Of a stretch of DNA of 64,000 nt, positions 1 to 8,353 are shown in pieces. Location: assembly GCA_038213375.1 (NCBI GenBank), contig JBBQTB010000005.1, positions 98,365-162,364 on the forward strand, written 5' to 3'. Position 1 is the first letter of the stretch; every line of letters starts with the position of its first letter. The DNA comes from JAAUTT01 sp038213375. GTDB taxonomy: Bacteria > Bacteroidota > Bacteroidia > Bacteroidales > JAAUTT01. The translations under genes were made by a program, and so were the position numbers. The notes beneath the pieces are model-generated. The model saw only the letters and a program-made list of their open reading frames with translations. It was not told the DNA's origin and searched no databases.

Positions 1-1
1 T

Positions 2-415
2 CTTTTTGAGCTGGGAATAGGATTAATGGTAGGTAAATTATTGTTTGATATACCGATAGTTGGAAGTATAGCGTTAGTTTTTGGTGTAGCTGCCATCTAT
101 CTTTTGGTGGTTTTAGGAATAGGACTATTTATATCCACATTAGTAGATACACAGCAACAAGCCATGTTTGTAGCTTTCTTTTTCATATTGGTTTTTATAT
201 TGATGAGTGGCGTTTTTACTTCTGCAGAATGTATGCCCGAATGGGCTCAGAAGATGAATTATATAAACCCAATCTATTATTTTATCCGGGTAATTCGTAT
301 GATTTTACTAAAAGGTTCAGGTTTTCATGATATAATAAAAGAGTTGAGTGCACTTTCATTATACGCGTGTTTTATACTTTCAATGGCTGTGTGGCGGTAC
401 CGGAAAGTTGCTTAA
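2..415 (+). CDS. ABC-2 type transporter permease, C-terminal part (5' truncated by window edge)
   Basis: The reading frame is open from base 2, so only the C-terminal ~137 residues are seen. They contain about four hydrophobic segments and end in a short basic tail (WRYRKVA), as in ABC-2 membrane permeases. The signature-like stretch with YINPIYYFIRVIRMILLKG resembles the 'NP..Y.....R.....G' region typical of the ABC2 membrane domain in multidrug or antibiotic exporters. It would act in the inner membrane with an ATPase encoded upstream, outside the window. The family call is solid; the substrate cannot be told. Confidence 0.8.
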   Translation, partial: LFELGIGLMVGKLLFDIPIVGSIALVFGVAAIYLLVVLGIGLFISTLVDTQQQAMFVAFFFILVFILMSGVFTSAECMPEWAQKMNYINPIYYFIRVIRMILLKGSGFHDIIKELSALSLYACFILSMAVWRYRKVA

Positions 416-439
416 ATTCGCACCTTTTAAATTGTTTGG

Positions 440-697
440 ATGAACATAGTAGAAATCATAGGTTATATGGCGGCTGCATTAACCACAGCAGGATTTGTGC
501 CGCAGGTGTTAAAGGCATACAAAACCAGGCAGACAAAGGATATTTCACTGTGGATGTATGTTTTGCTGGTAGTTGGTATTATTCTTTGGTTGATTTATGG
601 TATTTTTAATTGCATATGGCCAATAATAATTGCCAATTCTGTTACGTTAACATTGGTAATACCCATTCTGATTTTAAAGATTTTTGAAAAAAAATAA
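440..697 (+). CDS. SemiSWEET-type sugar transporter (PQ-loop/MtN3 family)
   Basis: An 85-residue protein with three hydrophobic segments and a PQ motif at residues 21-22 (GFVPQ) followed by the basic stretch KAYKTRQTKDIS. This is the length and layout of bacterial SemiSWEETs, which dimerise in the inner membrane and pass small sugars down their gradient. The characteristic TKDISLWM segment after the first helix is present. It starts 24 bp after the upstream permease gene and could be co-transcribed with it. Substrate unknown. Confidence 0.9.
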   Translation: MNIVEIIGYMAAALTTAGFVPQVLKAYKTRQTKDISLWMYVLLVVGIILWLIYGIFNCIWPIIIANSVTLTLVIPILILKIFEKK

Positions 698-1090
698 CTA
701 TAAAAGATTCAAAATATTAAGTTTTATTTTGAAACCTATTTTGTCGTTAAAATGATGAATAGAATGGGGTTCTAAAATATTTCAAAAAAAGGATAAATAT
801 AACCTTTAAAAAAACCTTTATAATTGCAGTTAAGATTTACGATGCCAGTATATTAATTGAATATACTTATTATTTGATTTTCAAAACAACAAAAGTAGTT
901 GTTTTTTTTAAACTGTACAATACCCCGCCATTGAGATAAATCATCTTTTTCAATAAGGTAAATCATTTGAACAATATATAGTAAAATTTTAAAAAGCGTT
1001 AAATTAGTTTTCGAAAGCAATCAACAATCAATTTTTTAAAAAAGTGTCTTTGTTTGCTTTAAGCGATAATTAATATTAAAATTTACTACT
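698..1090. other. AT-rich intergenic region, no gene seen
   Basis: About 390 bp of strongly AT-rich sequence between the SemiSWEET gene and the 67-residue ORF. I see no convincing ORF, tRNA or strong hairpin. It may carry the promoter for the downstream small gene, but no clear TAnnTTTG box in good register was found. Confidence 0.5.
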
Positions 1091-1294
1091 ATGAGGACAA
1101 ATAAGATTAGAGCTGAGGTATTTAACCTCGAAGGTGAAAAAGTTCACATATGCAAGGATTTTAATAATATGGATCTTTCCAAATTATTAAATGGCGCTTA
1201 TTTTATCAGCTATCAGGATAGCAATTTTAATGTTCTTTGGACAGAGAGATTTATTAAGTCACAAGAGTTGGTTTATGCTCATGTAGAGCGTTAG
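1091..1294 (+). CDS. Small orphan protein resembling a type IX sorting domain (T9SS CTD-like)
   Basis: A 67-residue ORF without signal peptide. Residues ~8-56 follow the pattern of the type IX secretion C-terminal sorting domain (type A): 'EVFNLEGEKV', then 'MDLSKLLNGAYFISYQ', then '(R)FIKS'. In normal cargo this domain ends a large secreted protein; here it stands alone with no upstream coding sequence in frame. It could be a remnant of a longer cargo gene, a small free-standing cytoplasmic protein with the same beta-sandwich pattern, or a chance likeness. The regular spacing of G-V, LS.L and G.Y.I motifs makes real homology likely. Confidence 0.6.
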   Translation: MRTNKIRAEVFNLEGEKVHICKDFNNMDLSKLLNGAYFISYQDSNFNVLWTERFIKSQELVYAHVER

Positions 1295-1355
1295 AATTTA
1301 GTGGTTGAAAATACATTTCGGTATTTAACGTGGTGAGGTCTATTATTTTACTTCG

Positions 1356-2045
1356 TTAAATATCGAACTTCGTTAGTTGCAATCTGCTATTTAATTCATC
1401 TACTTTAAGGATAAAGTTAAATTTTCCCAAATCAGTGCAAAGGTCAAAATCGCTTGAAGGTGAAAATGTTTGATTTTCAGGCATAAATAATCGTTTAGCG
1501 CTTGAATTTCTTATTGTTTCTTTTATTTTATTGAAATCAATCGGCGTATTTTCAAGACTGGCTTTGATATATTCCGCGCAAAGAGTATCTTCTTCTGTTG
1601 GATGTTTCATGGAATAACCCATACAAACAAGCGAAACTTGGGAGGGTTGTTTCAATTTAATATATCGCACAATGGCAGGAGCATTCACAAAACTTCCTGT
1701 TATTCGTTCATCCGCATTTAATGCATTTACAAGCCCTTGCGTGCCTGCAGTGGTGGTATGAATGATAATTTTCCCCGTAAAATCGATGTTCAATAAATGT
1801 GTTGGGCTATTACCATAATCGAAGCCTTCGGGTATCCGTTCATTTCGTTCTCCAATTAAAATGGAGTTCGGAATCTCTCGTTTCAGACGATATGCTTCCT
1901 GAATATCACCCACTGGTAAAATCATTTCAGCGCCATTATTACTAACGTAGCAAGCGACAGAAAATGCCCTGAAAACATCTATCACTACTGTAAGCCCTCT
2001 GGCCTCAATGGCTCCTTTCAATAAATGAAGTATCTGAATTTCCAC
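1356..2045 (-). CDS. comB: 2-phosphosulfolactate phosphatase family protein (ComB-like)
   Basis: A 229-residue protein with the ComB hallmarks: VVIDVFRAFS near residues 20-29 (acidic metal-binding residue), GERN around residue 66, DYGNSP around 75-80, and HTTTAGTQG around residue 96. ComB hydrolyses phosphosulfolactate to sulfolactate in the coenzyme M/sulfolactate route; in bacteria lacking coenzyme M the natural substrate is often unclear. No other com genes lie nearby, so the pathway role here is inference. Monocistronic; the family assignment is firm. Confidence 0.85.
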   Translation of the reverse strand: MEIQILHLLKGAIEARGLTVVIDVFRAFSVACYVSNNGAEMILPVGDIQEAYRLKREIPNSILIGERNERIPEGFDYGNSPTHLLNIDFTGKIIIHTTTAGTQGLVNALNADERITGSFVNAPAIVRYIKLKQPSQVSLVCMGYSMKHPTEEDTLCAEYIKASLENTPIDFNKIKETIRNSSAKRLFMPENQTFSPSSDFDLCTDLGKFNFILKVDELNSRLQLTKFDI

Positions 2046-2125
2046 GTTACTGATTTGTCGCCAAAGCTAGATAAAATATTTTTCAATACCGGTATAGCCT
2101 CGTAAGTCGGTCTGTAAATTAAATT

Positions 2126-2143
2126 AAACACGAAGACACGAAA
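2126..2143. repeat. Short dispersed repeat copy (core cacgaagacac)
   Basis: The word aaacacgaagacacgaaa occurs between genes. Related words recur, in either orientation, at 48978-48996 and 53274-53300, always intergenic. This looks like a dispersed low-complexity intergenic repeat of this genome rather than a gene feature. Confidence 0.45.
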
Positions 2144-2322
2144 TATAATTTGGTAAAAGTAAATCTTAAGGGTAAAATGAAACTAACCGGATTTCATGTT
2201 TTTCGAACTACATTTTATTTTATCTCTCGTTTGGATAAAAATTTATATGATATTTATCATAATTAATGTATATTTGAAAATCGTTTGAAAAGAAAATTAG
2301 CAATAAATCCAATATACCCGTT

Positions 2323-2532
2323 ATGACAATAAACAAATACGTAAACCGAATGAGGCAGATTAACCAACTAATCCGCCATCAACGTACCGGCAACCCAAAA
2401 CAATTGGCCGAAAAGCTTGGCCTTAGCGAACGACAAGTATACAACAGCCTCTAAGGGCTCCGCGACCAGGGTGTGCCCATCGCATACTGCCATACCCGGC
2501 AAACATACTATAAAACAGCTTCTGATATTTAA
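2323..2532 (+). pseudogene. Small HTH-domain protein gene, interrupted by an in-frame stop
   Basis: Reading from ATG 2323 gives a helix-turn-helix: NPKQLAEKLGLSERQVYNSL, then TAA at 2452-2454, then the same frame continues as LRDQGVPIAYCHTRQTYY to a stop near 2532. Small ~70-residue HTH proteins of this type, ending in a 'PI.YC.TR.TYYY'-like tail, are common in Bacteroidota next to peptide-export genes. The in-frame stop replaces one residue just after the recognition helix. Either the gene is dead or only the HTH half is made. The 5' end of the same gene recurs at 5675-5700. Confidence 0.75.
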
Positions 2533-2549
2533 ACTTAATAATTTTACAC

Positions 2550-2669
2550 ATGGATCAAAAAGCGATGGATAATACTAAGATAAAACGTTTAGTTATAGCA
2601 AATAGGATTTTAATTATATATGTAATCATTTCAATAATAGTAATGATTTATAATTCCTTTCTTAAATAA
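2550..2669 (+). CDS. 39-residue single-pass membrane peptide
   Basis: ATG 2550 opens a 39-codon frame: a basic start (MDQKAMDNTKIKRL) and one hydrophobic segment (ILIIYVIISIIVMIY). It lies between the HTH pseudogene and the CPBP pseudogene, where such cassettes often have a small peptide gene. It has no double-glycine leader, so it is not an obvious bacteriocin precursor. Whether it is expressed in this decayed locus is unknown. Confidence 0.45.
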   Translation: MDQKAMDNTKIKRLVIANRILIIYVIISIIVMIYNSFLK

Positions 2670-2673
2670 AATT

Positions 2674-3132
2674 GTGAATTCTATTTCCAAAACCATTTTG
2701 TTTATAGCTGTAAACTACATATTTTTTATTGTATTCAGTTATATTACAAATAAGGGGTTTCATTACTTTTTTCCAGGCAAAAACCTAACAGTTGATTGGC
2801 TTAAAAATGAAAGCCTTATATCTACACTTTTTATTGCAGTACTGGTTGTGCCAATATTCTAGACACTCATTTTTCAAACAGCGGTTATTGAAACCGTGTA
2901 TTACTTTTCGAAAATTGAACGGAACAGGATCTTGTTTTCGATCATTATATCTTCCATGTTATCTGGCTTCAACCATATTTATTCAACCGCTTATTTTATT
3001 TACGGGCTGCTGGTTGGCCTGTATATGGCAACCTGTTATTTGTATTCGAGAAAAAATGGGATAAACCCTACATTAACCGTTATCCTTATCCACTGAAGTT
3101 GGAATACCTTAGCCACTTTTCTTAACCAATAA
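2674..3132 (+). pseudogene. CPBP-family intramembrane protease, broken by two in-frame stops
   Basis: A single reading frame from GTG 2674 to TAA 3130-3132 encodes a multi-pass membrane protein but is cut by TAG at 2860-2862 and TGA at 3094-3096. Around the first stop it reads PIF*TLIFQTAVIE, where CPBP proteins normally have PIFETLIFQ...E, so the stop replaces the first catalytic glutamate position. The second stop follows ILIH where the family has an H..NN motif. CPBP proteases often process or protect against peptides and sit in bacteriocin loci. No frameshift is needed, only the two nonsense codons. Confidence 0.8.
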
Positions 3133-3135
3133 CCT

Positions 3136-3270
3136 ATGCTCCAAATTTCCAAATCGCGCGTCCCTTCTCGAATACTTTATACACCGCAACATCACTCGTT
3201 CCCAGGCAGTTTATATAACGGTCTGGTTGCCGTTGCCATTGGGTTTTCTTTGCTCCCGGTTATCAATTTT
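3136..3270 (+). pseudogene. HlyD-type secretion adaptor, N-terminal remnant (copy 1)
   Basis: DNA aligns by eye with the start of the second HlyD remnant at 5289: both share ctcgaatact(t), cac-cg-aac and ttata words and encode LEY-F-HR-TRSQ-YI then the first membrane segment. Relative to copy 2, this copy has a 2-nt loss before the LEYF codons and another one-base loss in the membrane segment, so no frame is continuous. Similarity stops at about 3270, where the next gene begins. HlyD proteins link the inner-membrane ABC exporter to the outer-membrane channel. Confidence 0.65.
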
Positions 3271-3301
3271 TTTAAATGTTTATAAAAACCCATTGTTATT
3301 T

Positions 3302-5281
3302 ATGAAATCATTGTTTATTCTGGTCAATCAACCTAAGTCCAATTATTTAAGAATTAAAAAATGTATTGCAATATGTATTGTTTTGTTTAACACATATTTA
3401 TGTTTCAGTCAGAATATAGAAGTGAGAGGAACTGTAGTTGACAGTATAACGATGACGCCAATTTCATATGCAAGTGTTGGTGTAAAAGCACTTGGAATAG
3501 GTACGATTACCAACCAGGAAGGGAAGTTCAGGTTGGTTCTTCCAAATGTCGAGGCAAAAAAGGAGTTTACGGTCAATTATTTGGGATACAAGCCCCTTAC
3601 GATACTTCTTAAAAATGGTTTGAATGTAATGAATTGTAAATTGGTTCCTGCCCCTGGGGAAATACGCGAAGTGATTATAATGCCCGAAGACACTCTCCGA
3701 AATTTACTTCGGCAGGCATTCAGGGCTATCCCCAAAAATTATCCAACAAAACCAACCTCTTACGAAGGCTTTTATCGTGAAGTACAGAAAGCCAATGATA
3801 CTCTTTACCTTAATTTCACAGAAGCCGTTCTTGAAGTATATAAACAGACGTATGGTGATAACCCCAACTTTGGGCAAATAAGGGTTATAAAATCGCGCAA
3901 GAATAATTTTCCTGGACTAGATACAATAAACAATACACGTTTTTATGGAGGACCATTTTTACCAATTACTCTTGATTTTGTCTTTAGCCACAGTAATTTT
4001 ATAAATCCTAAACAATTTAAACATTTTAGGTATTGGTTTCGGGACACAAAAGTAATTGATGGCAATGATGTATTTATTATTGGATTCGAACATAAAAATG
4101 ATAGCATAAAAGGGCTGTTATACCTTGATAAAAAAACATTAGCCTACGTTGGTGTTGAAATGCATAAAAAGCAAAATGTCAGATTTTTTCTGCATAATTA
4201 TCGTCATGGCGATGCTGACGTAAAAGTGAGCTACATAAAATATAAAGATAAGTGGCATATTAGTTATGTAACTTATAATTCAACCGGATACAATACTGAA
4301 TTAAATAAAAAAGTGTACCTTACAGATGAATATGTAACTACTTTGGTCAGAACCGATTCAGTTATCCCCATATCTTTTCAGCAAGAATTTGCACCTTTGG
4401 ATATACTGTCAATAAAAGCTAATGATTACTCTACCAGTGATTGGAAAGATTATAATATTATTCAGGAAAATAGTGCTATAGCAACTCAAATTCAAAATAC
4501 TTATAGTGATGAAGATTCTAAGGAAATTCTGGCAAAAAAATACCTAACGAAGAGAAACAAAAAAGATCAATTTTTTCCATTCATTAGTCATTTTTCTTCT
4601 GACTTTAGTATTGGTTACCTACCATTTAGTTCAAAAGGGGGTATTTACCAACTTGCTTATCAAGATGATAGTGGAAATAAACTTTTGCATAGTAACACGA
4701 TTACCCCATTTGATTATTCACTTTCCTTGTATAATAAAATGATCTATTCGTTCGATAAGCATTGGGGGCTTTTCTTTTCTTCCATTGATGCCATAAATTC
4801 CAAACAAACATACAATGCATGGGATTTTGGAATTCAATATTTTATCCCTTTATCCAAACATGGGCGTAAATGGTTTGCTGATTTTGGAATTGCATATAGC
4901 ATTGCAAATTATAAATCAGACTTAGGAAGGACTGAAAAATTGGGCTATGAAATATATTTCAAAAATACAACGTTTAACACCAATAAAGTAGACGTTTTTA
5001 TAGGGAAAAGATTATCCGGCATTAAACCTCAATTTTCTATTATATACAAACTTGGAAAGTTTATAGGTCTAACTCTTTCTGCTTCTTCTTTGATTGAATG
5101 CAAGTCTAGTGATAGGGTCTATTTTAAAGAAGCCTCCGGGTTTTTTCTTACCAGAAAAAGCCAAAGTCTTACCACCAACGATAGCCATTTACAATTATCC
5201 ATTGATAATATTTCTAAAACTTCATCAAATTTATTGATACTGCCATACCAGGTCATATTAGGATTGCATTTTAGCTTTTAA
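3302..5281 (+). CDS. Outer-membrane protein with N-terminal carboxypeptidase-like regulatory domain
   Basis: ATG 3302 is chosen because it yields a signal peptide (KKCIAICIVLFNTYLCFSQ); a longer frame back to TTG 3227 runs into the HlyD remnant. The 659-residue product has a CarboxypepD_reg-like beta-sandwich (VRGTVVDSITMTPISYASV, then GTITNQEGKFRLVLP), a middle region rich in aromatic/charged repeats, and a C-terminal part with alternating beta strands ending in GLHFSF, as expected for an outer-membrane barrel. Proteins of this build are commonly encoded near peptide-export genes in Bacteroidota. It is the only intact long gene among the decayed cassette parts. Exact function unknown. Confidence 0.75.
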   Translation: MKSLFILVNQPKSNYLRIKKCIAICIVLFNTYLCFSQNIEVRGTVVDSITMTPISYASVGVKALGIGTITNQEGKFRLVLPNVEAKKEFTVNYLGYKPLTILLKNGLNVMNCKLVPAPGEIREVIIMPEDTLRNLLRQAFRAIPKNYPTKPTSYEGFYREVQKANDTLYLNFTEAVLEVYKQTYGDNPNFGQIRVIKSRKNNFPGLDTINNTRFYGGPFLPITLDFVFSHSNFINPKQFKHFRYWFRDTKVIDGNDVFIIGFEHKNDSIKGLLYLDKKTLAYVGVEMHKKQNVRFFLHNYRHGDADVKVSYIKYKDKWHISYVTYNSTGYNTELNKKVYLTDEYVTTLVRTDSVIPISFQQEFAPLDILSIKANDYSTSDWKDYNIIQENSAIATQIQNTYSDEDSKEILAKKYLTKRNKKDQFFPFISHFSSDFSIGYLPFSSKGGIYQLAYQDDSGNKLLHSNTITPFDYSLSLYNKMIYSFDKHWGLFFSSIDAINSKQTYNAWDFGIQYFIPLSKHGRKWFADFGIAYSIANYKSDLGRTEKLGYEIYFKNTTFNTNKVDVFIGKRLSGIKPQFSIIYKLGKFIGLTLSASSLIECKSSDRVYFKEASGFFLTRKSQSLTTNDSHLQLSIDNISKTSSNLLILPYQVILGLHFSF

Positions 5282-5288
5282 AAAAAAC

Positions 5289-5686
5289 ATGCTAACCATA
5301 TCTAATTCTCCCCATCCCCTCCTCGAATACTTCATGCACCGGAACAGCACCCGGTCGCAGGGGATTTATATTGTGGTGTTGGTGGCTTTGTTCGCGATAG
5401 TTGCCTTGTTGCCAATTATAAAGGTCACCTTAACGATGCAGTGTGTGGGTATTATACGGCCTTTTTCGGAACTTACCGAAATGAAGTCGTTAGCCAGCGA
5501 TATGGTTGAGCAGGTATTTGTTCTTGAATACAAGACAGTCCCTAAAAATGCCCCTATCCAGCAATTGCGAACGAACACGATCGATAGCAAACTTCAGTTT
5601 TACAATATCAGAAAACAGAAATACATGGGTTTATTAAGGATTTAACGTCGCTTATTAGTCACAACTCCCAAATTTACCCGTTATGA
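5289..5686 (+). pseudogene. HlyD-type secretion adaptor, N-terminal part with frameshift (copy 2)
   Basis: ATG 5289 encodes a cytoplasmic start (LLEYFMHRNSTRSQ), one membrane helix (IVVLVALFAIVALLPII), then the HlyD barrel start (GIIRPFSELTEMKSL, VEQVFVLE). Near 5612 the frame is lost; the alternative frame continues sensibly as KTEIHGFIKDLTSLISHNSQ to TGA 5684-5686. A one-base loss in the a-rich run explains this. The remaining ~300 residues expected for HlyD are absent, and the sequence instead runs into a copy of the HTH gene start at 5675. Confidence 0.75.
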
Positions 5687-5713
5687 CAAAAAACAAATAC
5701 TTGAATAACTGAA
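5675..5713 (+). pseudogene. Second copy of the HTH gene 5' end
   Basis: Bases 5675-5700 match 2315-2340 at 25 of 26 positions, including the bases just before the ATG and the first six codons (MTKNKY against MTINKY). After a few codons it stops (LNN, then TGA). This shows that the cassette's first gene was once present twice, about 3.36 kb apart. Confidence 0.7.
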
Positions 5714-5739
5714 TTGCATACAACGTCAATCAGTGATTC

Positions 5740-6108
5740 CTATTTATCGTAATAAGCAAACTTAATGAGCACATCCATTGTTATAAGTTTTAGTAACGTT
5801 TCGTTGGTGGCAGCCAAAACTAACTTAGGAGCACATTTAGCGTTATAAGCTTCAATCCATCGGGTTGCACATAAACACCATCGGTCTCCTGGTTTTACAC
5901 CTACAAAGGAATACTCTGGAATGGGGGTACTTAAGTCATTTCCTACATTTTTAGAAAACACCAGAAATTCTTCTGTAGCCACAATACAAACTGTGTGCTC
6001 ACCAACATCGCTTGAATCGGTATTACAACATCCATCCCTGAAAAAACCGGTTTTAGGTTTATTGCTGCACGTAATCAATGGTTCTCCAAATACGTTTTTG
6101 CCAATCAT
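5740..6108 (-). CDS. DUF2237 family protein
   Basis: A 122-residue protein matching the small conserved DUF2237 family throughout: NVFGEPLITCSNKPKTGFFR, DGCCNTDSSDVGEHTVC, EEFLVFSKNVGNDLSTP, and KPGDRWCLCATRWIEAY. Six or more conserved cysteines, the DGCC and WCLCA motifs and full length suggest an intact gene. No biochemical role is established for this family as far as I know. Its neighbour, the Cys/Met PLP enzyme, is on the same strand but 170 bp away. Confidence 0.9.
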   Translation of the reverse strand: MIGKNVFGEPLITCSNKPKTGFFRDGCCNTDSSDVGEHTVCIVATEEFLVFSKNVGNDLSTPIPEYSFVGVKPGDRWCLCATRWIEAYNAKCAPKLVLAATNETLLKLITMDVLIKFAYYDK

Positions 6109-6281
6109 AATTCAGCTTTTATCAAATAGAAATTTCTTCATAATATTAACAAACGAAATTAAAAAATGTCATATTATTATTTCAGAAAGAATTATGACAA
6201 AAGATTTTTCGACGATAGAAACTTCTATGAAATCTATTACAAAATATGAATAACCCTTAAGATTGAGGTTCCAAAGCTTTC

Positions 6282-7490
6282 TTACTCGATAAATCTTGTC
6301 TTTTTCAAGCATTTTTCAATTCGTTCCCAGGTTCGGGCAATATCGTTATCAAGTCCCACACTGAAACGAACCAACCCTTCCGATAATCCCATCTGGTGTT
6401 GAACATCGTCCGGAACTTCTGAAGAAGTACTTTTACCGGAATTACTAAACAGCGTTTTAAAATACCCCAGGCTTACGGCCAGATAGCCCACATCTTCCAG
6501 TTCCATTAACTCCATCACTTCCGCAGCCTGTTTTGATGTTCCCAGATCAATCGCTATCATTCCTCCGAAACCAAATCCGGGGTTCATGATTCGCTTCATT
6601 ATTTCGTGCCCTTTATGATTCGTCAATCCCGGATAAATGGTTTTAATTCCGGCCGCAGTAAATTTTTCGGCCAGAAAAAATGCATTGGAGCTATGTTGCT
6701 TCATCCGGAGATGGAGGGTATGGATATTTTTAAGAATGGCTGACGATCGGAGCGGATCCAGCGCGGGGCCCAACAACATAGCCGTTCCGCCATTAACATC
6801 TATTATGGAATCAATAAATTCCTTATCGGCACAAATAGCTCCCGCTACACAATCGTTTTTGCCATTAACATATTTGGTAAGACTGTAAACCACAATGTGA
6901 GCCCCGAGACGTGCCGGAGACACAAGCATCGGTGTAAATGTATTGTCAACTACCAGTTTAACCCCAAACATATTTGCTATTTTCGCCAAAACGGGAATGT
7001 CTGAAATCTGCAATAAAGGGTTAGTTACGGTTTCGGTATAAATAAGGCGGGTATTGGGTTGAATAGCTTTCTCAATGGCCTTGGTATTGGTAATATCTAC
7101 AAATGTTGTCGTTATATTGAATTTTGGCAGATAGTTTTGCAGAAAGGCAAAGGTTCCTCCATACGTGGTGATGCTCGAAATAATGTGGTCACCGGCTTTA
7201 CAAAGGTGCAAAATCGCGCATGTGATGGCACTCATTCCCGAGGCAGTTACCCACGCCTCATCCGTCCCTTCCATAGCCGCCATGGCATCGGCAAGATATT
7301 TATTACTCGGGTTCCAATGCCGTGAATAAAGGTAACACCCTTCGGCCTTACCTTGAAAAGTATCGGCCATTGTTTTTGCTTGCATAAAAGTGTACGTTGC
7401 CGAATCTGTGATAGAAGGGTTCACATCGCCGAATTCGCCGAATTGTTTCAAATCCTGAATTTTACTGGCCGGATCGAAGTTCATAAGCAT
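6282..7490 (-). CDS. Cys/Met metabolism PLP-dependent enzyme (cystathionine/methionine gamma-lyase-like)
   Basis: A 402-residue fold-type I PLP enzyme. Visible motifs are YSRHWNPS (phosphate-binding region), EAWVTASGMSAI, TETVTNPLLQISDI, VVDNTFTPM (the Asp that pairs with the PLP ring nitrogen) and YSLTKYVNGKND with the Schiff-base lysine. The family catalyses elimination or replacement at the beta or gamma carbon of sulfur amino acids or their homoserine esters. Substrate choice between cystathionine, methionine and O-acylhomoserine cannot be told by eye. It stands alone on the minus strand. Confidence 0.85.
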   Translation of the reverse strand: MLMNFDPASKIQDLKQFGEFGDVNPSITDSATYTFMQAKTMADTFQGKAEGCYLYSRHWNPSNKYLADAMAAMEGTDEAWVTASGMSAITCAILHLCKAGDHIISSITTYGGTFAFLQNYLPKFNITTTFVDITNTKAIEKAIQPNTRLIYTETVTNPLLQISDIPVLAKIANMFGVKLVVDNTFTPMLVSPARLGAHIVVYSLTKYVNGKNDCVAGAICADKEFIDSIIDVNGGTAMLLGPALDPLRSSAILKNIHTLHLRMKQHSSNAFFLAEKFTAAGIKTIYPGLTNHKGHEIMKRIMNPGFGFGGMIAIDLGTSKQAAEVMELMELEDVGYLAVSLGYFKTLFSNSGKSTSSEVPDDVQHQMGLSEGLVRFSVGLDNDIARTWERIEKCLKKTRFIE

Positions 7491-7648
7491 TTATTTTGAT
7501 GAATAATAAGTCAAGTTTAAGGTTGTTTGCGACAGTACATATCAAATGTAATAAAGTAATTCACAAAAATATATGTTATGGATTATCCTTGATTTAAATC
7601 ATCTTTTTTACAATAATTCCTGAACGGAAGAAACCAAATAATTAAAAT

Positions 7649-7685
7649 AAAAAACGCCGTAACGGATAAACGTTACGGCGTTTTT
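7649..7685. terminator. Intrinsic terminator, works in either direction
   Basis: Perfect hairpin with arms cgccgtaacg / cgttacggcg, a six-base loop (gataaa) and A-tract/T-tract flanks on both sides. It lies just downstream of the DUF6252 lipoprotein gene, which ends at 7705 on the minus strand. Confidence 0.9.
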
Positions 7686-7704
7686 ATAAATATATTATCT
7701 CAAT

Positions 7705-8184
7705 TTATTGAATAATAAATGTGACATCTGTAAAAGCGCCGACAGTAATTTGTTTTTGAGGAAGCGCCATGTTTACCGTATTTATTAAGGTGAATTCAAA
7801 TGTGCCTGATGCAAGTTTATTTGTTTTGTCCAGCTTTGTTATTAAAACCTTACCCGTGGTGCTAACATACGTATCTACTGATGTTTGAGAAATTGTAGCT
7901 TTATAAGTTCCCAAACATTGAGCCATTGGAGGCAAAACAGAGATAGTATATGAACCTTTAGTTTCGCCATATACCGTAACAGCTATAGATTCTCCGGTTG
8001 AAGATACACCTGTGATAACTAAAACTCCACTCGAAAGCTCTCCGAGTGCAGTGAGTGTTGACCATTGCTTACCATCAATGCTTGCGCTCATTTTATATAT
8101 GGTATTTCCGTTGGAATCTTTATTACACGAGCCACCTAGAAATACAAAACCAATCATTAAAACTGCTAAGCTTAATTTCTTCAT
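7705..8184 (-). CDS. DUF6252-like lipoprotein
   Basis: Start placed at ATG 8182-8184 because it gives a clean lipoprotein signal peptide (MKKLSLAVLMIGFVFLGGSC); an upstream ATG at 8235 would bury it. The mature part (about 140 residues) has ASIDGKQWST followed by alternating beta strands and a 'TFEFTLIN' ending, typical of DUF6252 beta-sandwich lipoproteins of Bacteroidota. Likely anchored in the outer membrane. Function unknown. Confidence 0.75.
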   Translation of the reverse strand: MKKLSLAVLMIGFVFLGGSCNKDSNGNTIYKMSASIDGKQWSTLTALGELSSGVLVITGVSSTGESIAVTVYGETKGSYTISVLPPMAQCLGTYKATISQTSVDTYVSTTGKVLITKLDKTNKLASGTFEFTLINTVNMALPQKQITVGAFTDVTFIIQ

Positions 8185-8353
8185 AAAGTTATTTTTTTCT
8201 GATATAACGTATGAGCCATAAAAACGTTGTCTCAAATCGGGTTTATTTTCGAAATTCCTCTGTTATTAATCGAATCGTTGCAATCAAATTCCGGTATATG
8301 CTGCCAGGGTAGATAATTCCCAAATCCTTTTTATCAAAATCTGAAATTGTCGC

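Noticed and set aside
5921..6253. 110-codon plus-strand frame over the DUF2237 gene
   Set aside because: It is antisense to a gene with strong family motifs and its own translation lacks any recognisable pattern.
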